From assembly GCA_009692465.1 (NCBI GenBank), contig SHZD01000006.1, forward strand, positions 1-61,852: DNA of 61,852 nucleotides, read 5' to 3'. The position numbers were made by a program, and so were the translations under genes. The stretch's first letter is position 1. Each line of letters begins with the position of its first letter. The notes beneath the pieces were generated by a model. The model searched no databases and was not told the origin of the DNA. It was given only the letters and a program-made list of their open reading frames with translations. Shown one piece after another: positions 19,004-27,540 of the stretch. The DNA is from Myxococcales bacterium. GTDB taxonomy: Bacteria; Myxococcota_A; UBA9042.

Positions 19004-19158
19004 GGTTAGGGCCCGTGCAAAATCAAGTCGATTTTGCACCCCGGCCCAGTGCTTGCTTGGTCGGTCGCTAACTCGCGGCTTTGCAAGCCGACTCGACGCT
19101 CCGTTCCAGTCGCGGATCGATCGAGTTATTTTTTCACGAGCCCTTAACTTGCTGGACT
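19004..19158 (+). repeat. R3 dispersed repeat, copy 4
   Basis: Clear R3: outer arms TTAGGGCCCGTG / CACGAGCCCTTAA, inner hairpin GTGCAAAATC/GATTTTGCAC, core GTGCTTGCTTGG, then GCTTTGCAAGCCGACTCG, and a T-run (19128-19135). It starts about 14 bp after the stop of the TPR gene and points the same way, so it could act as a 3'-end or terminator element. Confidence 0.75.
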
Positions 19159-19213
19159 AGCTAGGGCATTTTCTGATTGCTCAAAAGAGCTCTAGCTGAG
19201 TGCAGTCTCGCAA

Positions 19214-19443
19214 CTAGGAGCCTGTCGGAAATCAAACGCATTTTGAATGTCTATCCGGTTATACACAATGAATCTATTGCGATCCGACAGTCTCCTAGCC
19301 ATTCAGATATTCTCAACTGTCCAAGAACTGTCCAAGAACTGCCCGGAGAACTGGCCCAATCAAATTCGTGCAGTTTCGGACAGTTGCCGCCGTCTAGCTA
19401 GACGGCGCTAGGAGCGAGTCGGAATACTCCGACACGCTCCTAG
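19214..19443 (-). repeat. R2 MITE-like repeat, copy 3 (230 bp)
   Basis: Same family as copy 1, reversed, with an extra 11-base tandem duplication (TGTCCAAGAAC twice). CTAG at both ends; the right CTAG supplies the TAG stop of the E1-beta gene on the minus strand. Confidence 0.9.
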
Positions 19444-20495
19444 GCTATAATTGCGACCAGTTGGCGCATTGCCGCCGCAATGTCATCGGGTTGCGGAACG
19501 CTGTGCTTTTCGTAGCCCCACGCCAAGCCGACGCCCGGGACGTCTAGACCGGCCAGCATCCGCGGCGGCGCCAGCAAGTCGTAAAAACAGCTATCGACAA
19601 CCCGCCGAATCAAGTGCTCGCCAAAATTGGTGATTTCGGTGTCCTCGTTGACCACCAGCAGGCGGCCGGTCTTGCGCACCGACGCAAAAACCGTCGCGGC
19701 GTCCCACGGATAAATCGTCCGCAAATCAATGACTTCGGCGTCAATCTGTTCGGCTTCCAGCTCACGAGCCACCGCTACGCACGCAGGCAATTGCCGACCG
19801 TAACTGACCACCGTCAGGCTAGAGCCACTGTGACAGATCTTGGCCTGGCCAAACGGGACGCGATAATCCTGCAAGTCTGGCCAGTTCGGCTGCCAGCCCG
19901 CCCGATCGCCGACTGGCGCATCGATCATCGCGTGCAAGGTGCGCTCATCTTGGGGCTCGCCGGCAATCAGCTCGTCGCCTTTGGCCCGCATCAGCCCCTT
20001 GGGCGCCAAGAAAAGCACCGGATTGGGGTCGGCAATCGCCGCCAGCAGCAGCCCGTAGGCGTCCTTGGCATTGCTGGGCATCACAATGGTCCAGCCTTGG
20101 ATGTGGCTGGCCATACTCTCAAAACTATGCGAGTGGTACATCGAGCCGTGAATGCCGGCCCCCACTGGCGTCATCAACACCATTGGCACGTGGTACTCGC
20201 CGGCCGACGACCAATGGGCGTTGCCACATAACTTGAGCAGATCGATGCAGTTGTAGATGTAATCGCAAAACTGAATCTCGGCCACCGGTTTGCCGCCGGC
20301 ATAGGCAATGCCCAGCGCGGTGCCGATGATGCCGCGTTCGTCGAGCGGCGTATTCCAAGCGGTTTTCAGCCCTTGGGTGCAAGTGAACACCCCGCCGAGC
20401 GGCGCCCCGACATCTTGACCAAAAATATCGGTCACCCCCAAGTGGGTTTCGCCGTAATGCAGGGCCATGCGAATGGCTTGAGCGAGATTGGCCAT
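19440..20495 (-). CDS. 2-oxoacid (branched-chain) dehydrogenase E1 component, beta subunit
   Basis: 351 aa thiamine-diphosphate enzyme subunit: GTALGIAYAGGKPVAEIQF, the FCDYIYNCIDLL segment, and a transketolase C-terminal domain with VIDLRTIYPWD and a conserved GEHLIRR region. With the E1-alpha gene 61 bp upstream it makes the alpha2beta2 decarboxylase that acts on branched-chain 2-oxoacids or pyruvate; the arrangement and sequence favour the branched-chain type. No E2 or E3 gene is in the window. The stop is provided by R2 copy 3. A link with the nearby propionyl-CoA carboxylase subunit through valine/isoleucine breakdown is plausible. Confidence 0.88.
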   Translation of the reverse strand: MANLAQAIRMALHYGETHLGVTDIFGQDVGAPLGGVFTCTQGLKTAWNTPLDERGIIGTALGIAYAGGKPVAEIQFCDYIYNCIDLLKLCGNAHWSSAGEYHVPMVLMTPVGAGIHGSMYHSHSFESMASHIQGWTIVMPSNAKDAYGLLLAAIADPNPVLFLAPKGLMRAKGDELIAGEPQDERTLHAMIDAPVGDRAGWQPNWPDLQDYRVPFGQAKICHSGSSLTVVSYGRQLPACVAVARELEAEQIDAEVIDLRTIYPWDAATVFASVRKTGRLLVVNEDTEITNFGEHLIRRVVDSCFYDLLAPPRMLAGLDVPGVGLAWGYEKHSVPQPDDIAAAMRQLVAIIA

Positions 20496-20556
20496 AAATG
20501 ATCACTCAGTTGGAGCGGTGGAGACTCGCGAATCTAAAAATATTCCCGAACAAAAC

Positions 20557-21645
20557 TCACTGTTTCGGCTCGACAGGACCATTGCCGGCGGCGCCGCGGT
20601 GCCAGACATGCTGCAGGACATGTTCTTGAGCCGGCATCGGTTCGGTAATCACGACCTTGAGCGCGTCGGACAACAGCGCATTCCACTTGTCCCACACCAG
20701 CTTGAGTTCGGTTTCGGTCGCTACATTCTCAGAAATGAGCCGTTTTTCGTACAAAGCGACACAACAGGGCTCATCGTAGCGATTGGCGCCCGAACTCGAC
20801 GAGTGCCCGTACAATCGACTGCAATTGACTTGCAAAACATAGGGTTTTCGCTCGTGGCGCACATAATTCAGCGCTTCGACCAAAGCGTGCCAGCTGGCGA
20901 TGGGGTCATTGCCATCGACGCGGGCGTTGCGAATCCGAAAACCGTCGGCGCGCTGATGCAGATTGGGCGTGTTCTGCACAGTTTCGGCGGATGTTGAGAT
21001 TCCATAGTGATTCTGGGCTATTAGCATGAGAACCGGCAATTCACCGCCGGGCCGGGTCGACCAGTTCATGGCGCTGTAAAAATCGCCTTCAGCGGAGCCA
21101 GCATCACCACCGGTCACGATCGAGCAGCCGATTCCGCCGTGGCGCCGCTGCATGTGCGCGGTTCCGGGTGCCATCAGGTACTGGGTCTCAATCGTTGGCG
21201 TCACTGGCACAATATTCCACGGCTTTATCGCAAAGTGGTTCACAAAGTTGCGGCCCTTGCTGTAGGGATCGGTGACGGTCCCGCGCATTTGGCGCAAAAT
21301 ATCAATCGGTTCGCTGCCCATGGCCAGCACCACTGCCGAGGAGCGGTAGTGCAAGTGCAAATAGTCGTAAGCCGGCCCGTGGCCCTTGTGCACCAATAGG
21401 CCGAGCGCGCTGCCGTAGGCCTCTTCGCCGGGTCCGCCGATCCAGAAATAGCCGTGACCGGTGCGCATCATGCGAATGAGCATTTCTTCGGTGGCCCGGG
21501 CCTTGACCATCCTATCGTGCAGGCGCAAGCGCAGCGCTTGGTCCAGAACGGGCGGGATCCAGCGGGGCGCGCCAGCTGTCGCCACAAACGCCGGGGTCAA
21601 CACGGTGTCATTGCGCTCGTTTTGCTGATTTAGACTCGGCTGCAT
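20557..21645 (-). CDS. 2-oxoacid (branched-chain) dehydrogenase E1 component, alpha subunit
   Basis: ThDP-binding motif GGDAGSAEGDF begins near residue 179 and continues into an NHYGIST segment, the usual GDG-X-N form with Ala in place of the second Gly. SAEGDFYSAMNWS and the phosphorylation-loop-like YGHSSSSGANRY stretch are typical of branched-chain E1-alpha. The ATG at 21645 begins a 362-aa protein; an upstream in-frame GTG at 21729 adds 28 non-conserved residues. It precedes E1-beta in the same transcription unit. A 17-bp tandem repeat lies upstream between this gene and the divergent BMC-like gene. Confidence 0.87.
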   Translation of the reverse strand: MQPSLNQQNERNDTVLTPAFVATAGAPRWIPPVLDQALRLRLHDRMVKARATEEMLIRMMRTGHGYFWIGGPGEEAYGSALGLLVHKGHGPAYDYLHLHYRSSAVVLAMGSEPIDILRQMRGTVTDPYSKGRNFVNHFAIKPWNIVPVTPTIETQYLMAPGTAHMQRRHGGIGCSIVTGGDAGSAEGDFYSAMNWSTRPGGELPVLMLIAQNHYGISTSAETVQNTPNLHQRADGFRIRNARVDGNDPIASWHALVEALNYVRHERKPYVLQVNCSRLYGHSSSSGANRYDEPCCVALYEKRLISENVATETELKLVWDKWNALLSDALKVVITEPMPAQEHVLQHVWHRGAAGNGPVEPKQ

Positions 21646-21751
21646 ACCCAAAATACCTGAGCTCGCGGAGAAAATTGCGCGACCCAAACACGGGACCGCG
21701 GGGCAGCAGTGTAGGCGTTTTCGATCCACGTGGAAACATCGGCTGTGCCGT

Positions 21752-21850
21752 GCCGACTTAACGACGGGCCGACTTAACGACGGGCCGACTTAACGACGGG
21801 CCGACTTACCGACGGGCCGACTTACCGACGGGCTGACTTGCCGCCAACGT
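21752..21850 (+). repeat. 17-bp tandem repeat, about 5.5 units
   Basis: Units of GCCGACTTAACGACGGG, the later ones with CC for AA. It sits in the divergent intergenic region between the E1-alpha gene and the BMC-like gene, where both promoters must lie. Confidence 0.95.
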
Positions 21851-21916
21851 GCATCTGCCGCACACTCGCGCCCTGCCTGTGCCGACCCATCTGAGTGCGG
21901 CCACCCGGAGTTGCCC

Positions 21917-22561
21917 ATGGCCGATGCCATCGATCTGCGCACTTACACCATTATCGACGTACTGCAGCCGCAGACGGCGTCGTTTATCGCGACGGTGGCT
22001 GGCGGTTTCCTGCCGCTTGAGGGCCAAACGGCGCTGGTGGTCGAAGTCGCGCCTGGGATGTCAATCAACAACGTCACCGACGCCGTTCTCAAGCAGACTC
22101 AGGCCATTGTCGGTATGCAGATCGTCGAGCGCGCTTTTGGCATGCTCGAGGTTCACTCGTTCGATCAGGGCCAAATTCGCGCCGCTGGCGACGCGGTGCT
22201 CAATCACTACGGCATCAAGGCCACCGATCGGCTCAAGCCGCGCATTATGACCGTGCAAGCGATTACCGGTATCCAAGGCTACCACACCATGCTGATCAAC
22301 CGCATGCGCCACGGTGACATGATCTTGCAGGGTCAAACCATGCTCACCCTTGAAGTGCATCCGGCTGGCTATGCCATGCTCGCGACCAATGAAGCTGAAA
22401 AAGCGGCCAATATTCACGTGTTAGAGATGGTGGCCTTTGGCGCTTTTGGCCGCGTGTGGCTGGGCGGCGACGAAGAGAACATCAATCAAGCCGCTCTGGC
22501 GATCGAAAAAGTGCTAAATGCCATCGAAGGTCGCGAAAATAAAGGCGATAAGTCGAGCTAG
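21917..22561 (+). CDS. Tandem BMC-domain-like protein (solitary)
   Basis: 214 aa. The ATG at 21917 has GGAG 6 bases upstream. Two similar halves (about 1-95 and 105-205) each resemble a bacterial microcompartment shell domain: VTDAVLKQTQ...VGMQIVERAFGMLEVHSF and EKAANIHVLEMVAFGAFGRV, followed by WLGGDEENINQAALAIEKVL (compare the KAANVxLVG and GxxxxVKAA elements of BMC domains). That would make it a BMC-T-like pseudohexamer protomer. No other shell, encapsulation-enzyme or signature genes are nearby, so a classical microcompartment is not supported. The assignment is from pattern by eye. maf follows within 4 bases. Confidence 0.55.
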   Translation: MADAIDLRTYTIIDVLQPQTASFIATVAGGFLPLEGQTALVVEVAPGMSINNVTDAVLKQTQAIVGMQIVERAFGMLEVHSFDQGQIRAAGDAVLNHYGIKATDRLKPRIMTVQAITGIQGYHTMLINRMRHGDMILQGQTMLTLEVHPAGYAMLATNEAEKAANIHVLEMVAFGAFGRVWLGGDEENINQAALAIEKVLNAIEGRENKGDKSS

Positions 22562-22564
22562 CCT

Positions 22565-23257
22565 TTGACGATCGCCGCCGATACCGCTGGTTTGTCAGGC
22601 CTACTCGCACTGCCAGACTTACTCGCACAGCCGGCCGTGCTGTCACTGCCACCCGTGCTGCCATTGCCGTTGGTGCTGGCTTCGACCTCGCGCTACCGCA
22701 AGGCCCAACTGGAGCGCCTCGGGATCGCGTTCACCTGCATCGCGCCCGACTACGCCGAAGATCCGGTGGCTGGCATCGCGGCGGGCGATCTGCCGCGGTA
22801 TCACGCCCGCCACAAAGCGCTGGCCGTGGCCGAGCAATCTGGCGCACCGCAAGCGTGGATCTTGGCGGCTGATCAAGGTGTTGTGTGGCAAAATGGCTCC
22901 ACCGCCGAGCTGCTCGGCAAGCCACACACCCAGGCCAAGGCGGTCGATCAACTGCTGCAACTTGCCGGTCAACCTCATCTTTTGCGCACCGCGGTGGCAC
23001 TGCTCTTGGCCGATGGCACGCTGTTGGATCGGGTCGTCGATGTCACGTTGCACATGCGGCCGCTAAGCCACGCCGAGGCCACCGACTACGTTGCCCGCGA
23101 TCAACCCTTGGATTGCGCCGGCAGTTACCGCATCGAGTCGCTGGGACCGTGGTTATTCGATAAAGTGGACTGCGACGACCCAACGGCCATTGAGGGCCTG
23201 CCGTTGTTGGCGGTGGCTGCGTTGCTGCGGCAAGGGTTGGCCCATTGGAATCGGTGA
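22565..23257 (+). CDS. maf: Maf/YceF-family nucleotide pyrophosphatase
   Basis: House-cleaning pyrophosphatase that hydrolyses non-canonical or methylated nucleoside triphosphates. Maf signature LVLASTSRYRKAQLERLG near the N-terminus, the AADQGVV catalytic-Asp segment, the GKPHTQAKA loop, and a C-terminal CAGSYRIESLG...IEGLPLLA region. The frame opens with TTG 4 bases after the BMC-like stop; the first 30 residues are Leu/Pro-rich and unconserved, so a later GTG (for example 22657) may be the true start. It is followed by R1 copy 2. Confidence 0.85.
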   Translation: MTIAADTAGLSGLLALPDLLAQPAVLSLPPVLPLPLVLASTSRYRKAQLERLGIAFTCIAPDYAEDPVAGIAAGDLPRYHARHKALAVAEQSGAPQAWILAADQGVVWQNGSTAELLGKPHTQAKAVDQLLQLAGQPHLLRTAVALLLADGTLLDRVVDVTLHMRPLSHAEATDYVARDQPLDCAGSYRIESLGPWLFDKVDCDDPTAIEGLPLLAVAALLRQGLAHWNR

Positions 23258-23276
23258 AGGTCGGCCCGTGTTGAAG

Positions 23277-23546
23277 CCCCAAATTCCCCACCGGCGACTC
23301 CGCGGGGAATCGCGCAAGCCGCAAATTCACCACCGAAATTCCCCGCGAGCCCATTTGGGATGCCAGTGCCCTGTCGCTCGCTGTCGCTCGCTGTCGCTCG
23401 CTGTCGCTCGCTGTCGCTCGACAAGGAGCAAGGAGCATTTCGACTGAGGCGTACTCGCGTACGCCAATGAGACAGTCCTGCGAACTGTCTAGGAGAAAGG
23501 CGACGCCGCGACGCACCGATGCGCCCAAAGCGGGGGATCGCGCAAG
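23277..23546 (-). repeat. R1 dispersed repeat, copy 2
   Basis: Complete R1 in reverse, with five decamer units (GCTCGCTGTC in this orientation), the paired hairpins GGCGTAC/GTACGCC and AGACAGT/ACTGTCT, the CCCAAAGCGGGGGATCGCG end, and a duplicated distal end (GGGGAATTTCGG-like block twice). It lies between maf and exbB. Confidence 0.9.
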
Positions 23547-23575
23547 CGCGTCGGCGCTGACAGCCCGAAGCGTCG

Positions 23576-24301
23576 ATGGTATACGCCTTGACCACCGCGT
23601 CTGATCCGGTGGCGTTTAGGGACATGATCGCTAGTCTGCAAAAACTCGTGGAGCAAGGCGGTCCGACCTTAATTGTCATCGCGGTGGTGGCGGCGATTGG
23701 TTTTGCCATTTTTATCGAGCGCTGGCTGGCGTTGCGCGACGTAGCGGCGCGCTCGCGGGCCTTGGATGCGCGGTTGCGCGACTTGGTGGCGGCTGGACGG
23801 CTGTCGGACGTGCTGGCGGCCTGTAACACCGCTCCCGATGGCCTCAATACCGTGCTGACCCGTGGCATTGAGGCGGCGCTGCGCAGCGGTCAGCGCGATG
23901 CCATCTTTGCCGAGATGTCGCGCGATGCCCGGCGCCTGTTAGCGAGGTTGCGCCGCGGCTTAGGCATGCTGGCGACCTTGGGCACCATGTCGCCGTTCTT
24001 GGGGCTGTTTGGGACCGTGCTGGGCATTATGCAGGCGTTGCGGCGCATTGGAGAAACCGGCGCATCTGGCCTAGAAGTCGTGGCGTCGGGGGTGTCTGAG
24101 GCGTTGATCGACACTGCTGCCGGCATTCTGGTGGCGATCTGCATGGTTCTATTGCACCAATTGCTCAAGGCCAAAGTGGCTCAGGCCGTGCTGGAAGTCC
24201 AGATCTTGGTCGAAGACAGTGCCGATGCGTTTGCGCGCCTGCCCGATCGCAGCAGTGGGCCCGATGGCGCCGTCGGCAAAGAGGCACAGCATGGCGTCTG
24301 A
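23576..24301 (+). CDS. exbB: ExbB/TolQ/MotA-family proton channel protein
   Basis: 241 aa inner-membrane protein. TM1 is around 30-48 (GPTLIVIAVVAAIGFAIFIE), followed by a cytoplasmic helical loop, TM2 (LGMLATLGTMSPFLGLFGTV) with the conserved GLFGTVLGIM segment, and TM3 (SEALIDTAAGILVAICMVLL). It pairs with the overlapping ExbD gene to form a proton-driven motor for TonB-like or Tol-like work. The start is ambiguous: ATG 23576 has no Shine-Dalgarno, while ATG 23624 is preceded by AGGGA. It begins just after R1 copy 2. No TonB or receptor is adjacent. Confidence 0.85.
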   Translation: MVYALTTASDPVAFRDMIASLQKLVEQGGPTLIVIAVVAAIGFAIFIERWLALRDVAARSRALDARLRDLVAAGRLSDVLAACNTAPDGLNTVLTRGIEAALRSGQRDAIFAEMSRDARRLLARLRRGLGMLATLGTMSPFLGLFGTVLGIMQALRRIGETGASGLEVVASGVSEALIDTAAGILVAICMVLLHQLLKAKVAQAVLEVQILVEDSADAFARLPDRSSGPDGAVGKEAQHGV

Positions 24302-24734
24302 CTGGGGGCCTGAGCCGGACGACAGCAGTGATGTCGTTGATCTCAATATGACTTCGCTGGTCGATGTGGTGCTGGTTCTGTTGGTGGTGTTTATGGTCTC
24401 GACCTCGGCCATCGTCGACCGCGATCGCTTGGCCAATGCCGTCGGCAAGGTGGATTTGCAGTTGCCCAGCGGCAATCAGGCGGCCAGCGACCAGCCGCGG
24501 CCGGCCGAACTGGCGCTGGCCGTCAATGCCGATGGGCTGCTGTTCCTCAATGGGGCGCCAACGGAGTGGAACGCGCTCAGCAAGGACTTGATCGCCCGTT
24601 TGGCTGCAGACCCCGACATTCAGGTGCGCATTGACGCCGATCAAGCCTTGTCTGTACAAAAAGCCGTAGAAGTGCTGGAGAAACTGCAAAATTTGGGTAT
24701 TCGCAACGTCGGTTTGGGTACCAAAGGCAAGTAG
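24291..24734 (+). CDS. exbD: ExbD/TolR-family biopolymer transport protein
   Basis: 147 aa. The ATG at 24291 has GAGG 6 bases upstream and overlaps the ExbB frame by 11 bases. One N-terminal TM helix follows the conserved [19 protein letters not shown], which contains the membrane Asp used in proton conduction. The periplasmic domain ends in a typical [19 protein letters not shown] helix and a short strand. It works with ExbB as a proton motor. R3 copy 5 follows in the same direction. Confidence 0.85.
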   Translation: MASDWGPEPDDSSDVVDLNMTSLVDVVLVLLVVFMVSTSAIVDRDRLANAVGKVDLQLPSGNQAASDQPRPAELALAVNADGLLFLNGAPTEWNALSKDLIARLAADPDIQVRIDADQALSVQKAVEVLEKLQNLGIRNVGLGTKGK

Positions 24735-24762
24735 ACCGCCACCACTGGCAACCAGCGTCGGT

Positions 24763-24885
24763 GCCTACTTGGGGTCCGTGCAAAATCAAGTCGATTTTGC
24801 ATCTGGGCCCAGTGGGTGTTTTGTGGGTCGCAAGTTTGGGTCTTTGCACGCCGCCCCTGCACTTCGGTGCAATGCCAAACGATCG
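24763..24885 (+). repeat. R3 dispersed repeat, copy 5
   Basis: GTGCAAAATC-AAGTC-GATTTTGCA hairpin, GGGCCCAGTGGGTGTTTTG, GGGTCGCAAGTTTGGGTCTT and a second small hairpin (CCCTGCACTTCGGTGCAATG). It begins about 28 bp downstream of exbD. Confidence 0.75.
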
Positions 24886-24895
24886 ACTTATGGTG

Positions 24896-25117
24896 TCACA
24901 AACTCTTATCCATCAACCCAGCCACCATCACCCAAGCCAAAAACACCGCCACCGTCAGCCCGACCAACGCCGTCGCCCCGCAACCGATCAGCATCCAGCG
25001 CCCAATCAGCACTTCGATGGGCGCCTCGGGCTTGCCGGCCGCGATTGGCAGGTTGGACCCCGGCACGCGGTTGGCCGTGCTCGGCAGCGATTCTTCGATA
25101 GTGGGCGGGCTACTCAT
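24896..25117 (-). CDS. Small membrane protein, unknown function
   Basis: 73 aa from the ATG at 25117; the frame is open further upstream but those residues overlap the start of the divergent carboxylase gene. A Pro/Ser-rich N-terminus is followed by one or two close hydrophobic helices ([29 protein letters not shown]). No clear Shine-Dalgarno and no recognised family. Divergent from pccB (88 bp between starts), convergent with exbD across R3. Confidence 0.45.
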   Translation of the reverse strand: MSSPPTIEESLPSTANRVPGSNLPIAAGKPEAPIEVLIGRWMLIGCGATALVGLTVAVFLAWVMVAGLMDKSL

Positions 25118-25204
25118 CGGTCGCAGCGTGCCGTCCTTGTCGAATCGCGTCAATTCCGTTACACCGCCGCAGCGTCGCCCCATTGGCGCGCCCAAGGTCC
25201 CGTC

Positions 25205-26764
25205 ATGTCCAACGGACGCCGCCAAAAAGTTCTTGATCGCCTGAGCAAATTGGAGTCCCAAGCCGAGCTAGGCGGCGGCGCTGAGCGCATTGCCAAGATC
25301 CACAAGGCCGGCAAAAATACCGCGCGCGAACGCATTGAATTGCTTTTAGATTCAGGCAGTTTTGTCGAAATGGACAAACTGGTCATGCACCGCTGCACCG
25401 ATTTCGGCATGCAAGTAAAGCAAGTCCCCGGCGACGGTGTGGTCACCGGTTACGGCATGGTCAACGGTCGCACCGTCTTCGTGTTCGCCCAAGACTTCAC
25501 GGTTTTTGGCGGCTCGCTGTCCGGGGCGTTTGCCGGAAAAATATGCAAGATCATGGACTTGGCTCTCAAGACTGGCGCTCCTGTCATTGGCTTGAACGAC
25601 TCGGGCGGCGCGCGCATCCAAGAAGGCGTGGTCAGCTTGGCTGGCTACGCCGAGATCTTCACCCGCAACACGTTGGCTTCGGGCGTTGTGCCGCAGATCT
25701 CATTAATTTTAGGTCCTTGTGCCGGCGGCGCCGTCTACAGCCCAGCGATTACCGATTTTGTGGTCATGGCCCAGCACACCAGTTTCATGTTCATCACTGG
25801 GCCCGATGTGATTAAGACCGTGACTCACGAAGAGGTGACCCAGGAGGATCTGGGCGGCGCCATGCGTCACGCCTCCACTTCGGGGGTGGCCCATTTCGCC
25901 TGTGACGACGAAAAACAAGCGATCGCCACTGCCCGCGAGTTGCTGTCCTACATGCCTCAAAATAATCTAGAAAAGGCGCCGATGGTGGCTACGGATGACC
26001 CGTGGGACCGCCGTGATCCCGCATTGGCGACGTTGGTCCCTGAGGAGGCCAACAAGCCCTACGACATCAAGACGCTCATCGCGCTCATCGTCGATGATGG
26101 CAAGCTTTTGGAAGTGCATGAGAATTTTGCCCGCAACATCGTGGTCGGCTTTGCCCGGATGGACGGCCAAGCCGTCGGCATCGTCGCCAATCAGCCAGCC
26201 GTGTTGGCCGGATGCCTCGACATCGACGCTTCGGTCAAAGCCGGTCGGTTTGTACGGTTTTGCGACGCCTTTAACATCCCGATTCTGACTTTTGTCGACG
26301 TGCCAGGCTTCTTGCCCGGCACCAAGCAGGAGTACGGCGGCATTATTCGCCACGGTGCCAAGCTTTTGTATGCCTATGCCGAGGCGACCGTGCCCAAGCT
26401 GACCGTCATTACCCGCAAGGCCTACGGCGGCGCCTACGACGTGATGGGCAGTAAACACGTGCGCGCCGACTTGAATTTTGCGTGGCCAACCGCCGAAATT
26501 GCGGTGATGGGCCCCGAAGGTGCGGTCAACATCGTATACCGGGCCGAATTGGCCGCGGCCGCCAATCCAACTGAGGCAGCGCGCAACTACGCCGAGGCCT
26601 ACCGTGACAAGTTTGCCAATCCGTTCAAGGCCGCCGAGTTAGGCTATGTCGATGAGGTGCTGCGGCCAGAAGACACCCGACCGCGGCTGATTGCCGGTCT
26701 GCGCATGCTGGCAGGCAAGCGCGACCACAATCCCCGGCGCAAACACGGCAATATTCCGCTGTGA
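25205..26764 (+). CDS. pccB: Propionyl-CoA carboxylase beta subunit (carboxyltransferase)
   Basis: 519 aa biotin-dependent acyl-CoA carboxyltransferase, both crotonase-like halves complete. N-half: [29 protein letters not shown], the [13 protein letters not shown] oxyanion region. C-half: [27 protein letters not shown] (quoted in part) and [15 protein letters not shown]. It ends KHGNIPL, the usual PccB terminus. The ATG at 25205 fits family length; the frame continues open to 24761 without conserved sequence. Makes methylmalonyl-CoA from propionyl-CoA, consistent with valine/isoleucine degradation alongside the E1 genes. The biotin carboxylase subunit is not in the window. R3 copy 6 follows. 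Confidence 0.92.
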   Translation: MSNGRRQKVLDRLSKLESQAELGGGAERIAKIHKAGKNTARERIELLLDSGSFVEMDKLVMHRCTDFGMQVKQVPGDGVVTGYGMVNGRTVFVFAQDFTVFGGSLSGAFAGKICKIMDLALKTGAPVIGLNDSGGARIQEGVVSLAGYAEIFTRNTLASGVVPQISLILGPCAGGAVYSPAITDFVVMAQHTSFMFITGPDVIKTVTHEEVTQEDLGGAMRHASTSGVAHFACDDEKQAIATARELLSYMPQNNLEKAPMVATDDPWDRRDPALATLVPEEANKPYDIKTLIALIVDDGKLLEVHENFARNIVVGFARMDGQAVGIVANQPAVLAGCLDIDASVKAGRFVRFCDAFNIPILTFVDVPGFLPGTKQEYGGIIRHGAKLLYAYAEATVPKLTVITRKAYGGAYDVMGSKHVRADLNFAWPTAEIAVMGPEGAVNIVYRAELAAAANPTEAARNYAEAYRDKFANPFKAAELGYVDEVLRPEDTRPRLIAGLRMLAGKRDHNPRRKHGNIPL

Positions 26765-26895
26765 GGAACAGTACCCCAATTGGACAGGGTAGGACTGGTT
26801 GCGTTTGCTTTCTGGCAGGGTCGCAAGCTCGTGTCTTTACAGCCGACTCGCCGCTCCAGTCTTGACGCAGGTTGATCGAACTGGCCGTCAAGGGC
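26765..26895 (+). repeat. R3 dispersed repeat, copy 6
   Basis: TTGCTTTCTGGCAGGGTCGC, AAGCTCGTGTCTTTACAGCC and GACTCGCCGCTCCAGTC form the R3 core. It starts directly after the pccB stop and is in its orientation. Confidence 0.7.
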
Positions 26896-26929
26896 CGAGC
26901 GGGTGGTACTGCGTCGCACAGGTCGTCCA

Positions 26930-27078
26930 GGATTCCCCACCGAAATTCCCCGCGGCCCCCGATTTGGGATGCAGATCAAGGAGCAAGGAGCTTTTCTTCC
27001 TGGGGCGTACTCTGGTACGTCCCAGGAAGAAAAGCGACGCAGTGACGCCGAGCTGCGCCCAAAGCGGGGGATCGCGGT
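26930..27078 (-). repeat. R1 dispersed repeat, copy 3
   Basis: R1 without decamers. Near-perfect hairpin with arms CTTTTCTTCCTGGG (26991-27004) and CCCAGGAAGAAAAG (27021-27034), inner CGTAC/GTACG. The flanks match the other copies while the arm sequence is private. Confidence 0.9.
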
Positions 27079-27085
27079 CGTTCGC

Positions 27086-27225
27086 GTAAGGAGCTGTCCT
27101 CAGATAACTCGATCGATCTGGGCAACACAGGAGCGGCGAGTCGGCCATTGAGGACGCGAGCTTAGCGACCAACAAAGCAAGCAAACGGAACCAGTCCCAG
27201 AATTACTTATTCTGGGACAGTTCCT
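27086..27225 (-). repeat. R3 dispersed repeat, copy 7
   Basis: Reverse orientation: GGAGCGGCGAGTCGGC, then ACGCGAGCTTAGCGACCAAC (core) and an end hairpin GTCCCAGAAT/ATTCTGGGAC. It is one of two R3 copies downstream of the giant minus-strand gene. Confidence 0.7.
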
Positions 27226-27396
27226 AACTTGCGGACAATTCTTAATTCAGCAAGTTGGCCGACAGCGAATGACGGCTTCACCTTGTGGATGCGAGTTGGC
27301 AACCCACGCCCGAGGCGGGACGGTCGCGCTCGGTCACTGCCAAGTGGCGCGAGCATGCCAGTTGACCAGCCTGCGTGCTACGTACGCGACTTGCGG
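27226..27396. other. Intergenic, nothing recognised
   Basis: Between two R3 copies, in the gap between convergent pccB and the giant Cys-rich gene. No supported reading frame, RNA gene or repeat seen. Confidence 0.5.
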
Positions 27397-27540
27397 CCTA
27401 AGGAACTGTGACAATTTAAGTCGATCGATTTGATTTTTGCCGGAGCGGCGAGTCGACTTGCAAAGTCGCGAGCTTGCGACCCACCTAGCCAGCAAATGGA
27501 ACCCTGTGACAGAACAACTTGTTCTGTCACAGTTCCTAAC
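27397..27540 (-). repeat. R3 dispersed repeat, copy 8
   Basis: Reverse orientation: core GGAGCGGCGAGTCGAC, then CGCGAGCTTGCGACCC, and outer arms AGGAACTGTGACA/TGTCACAGTTCCT. Hairpin CTGTGACAGAACAA (27504-27517) / TTGTTCTGTCACAG (27519-27532). Its end contains the TAG stop of the giant gene, so the hairpin would form in the mRNA right after translation ends. Confidence 0.75.

Noticed and set aside
24761-25204. Upstream extension of pccB
   Set aside because: Overlaps R3 and a divergent frame, has low-complexity composition, and exceeds the family length.
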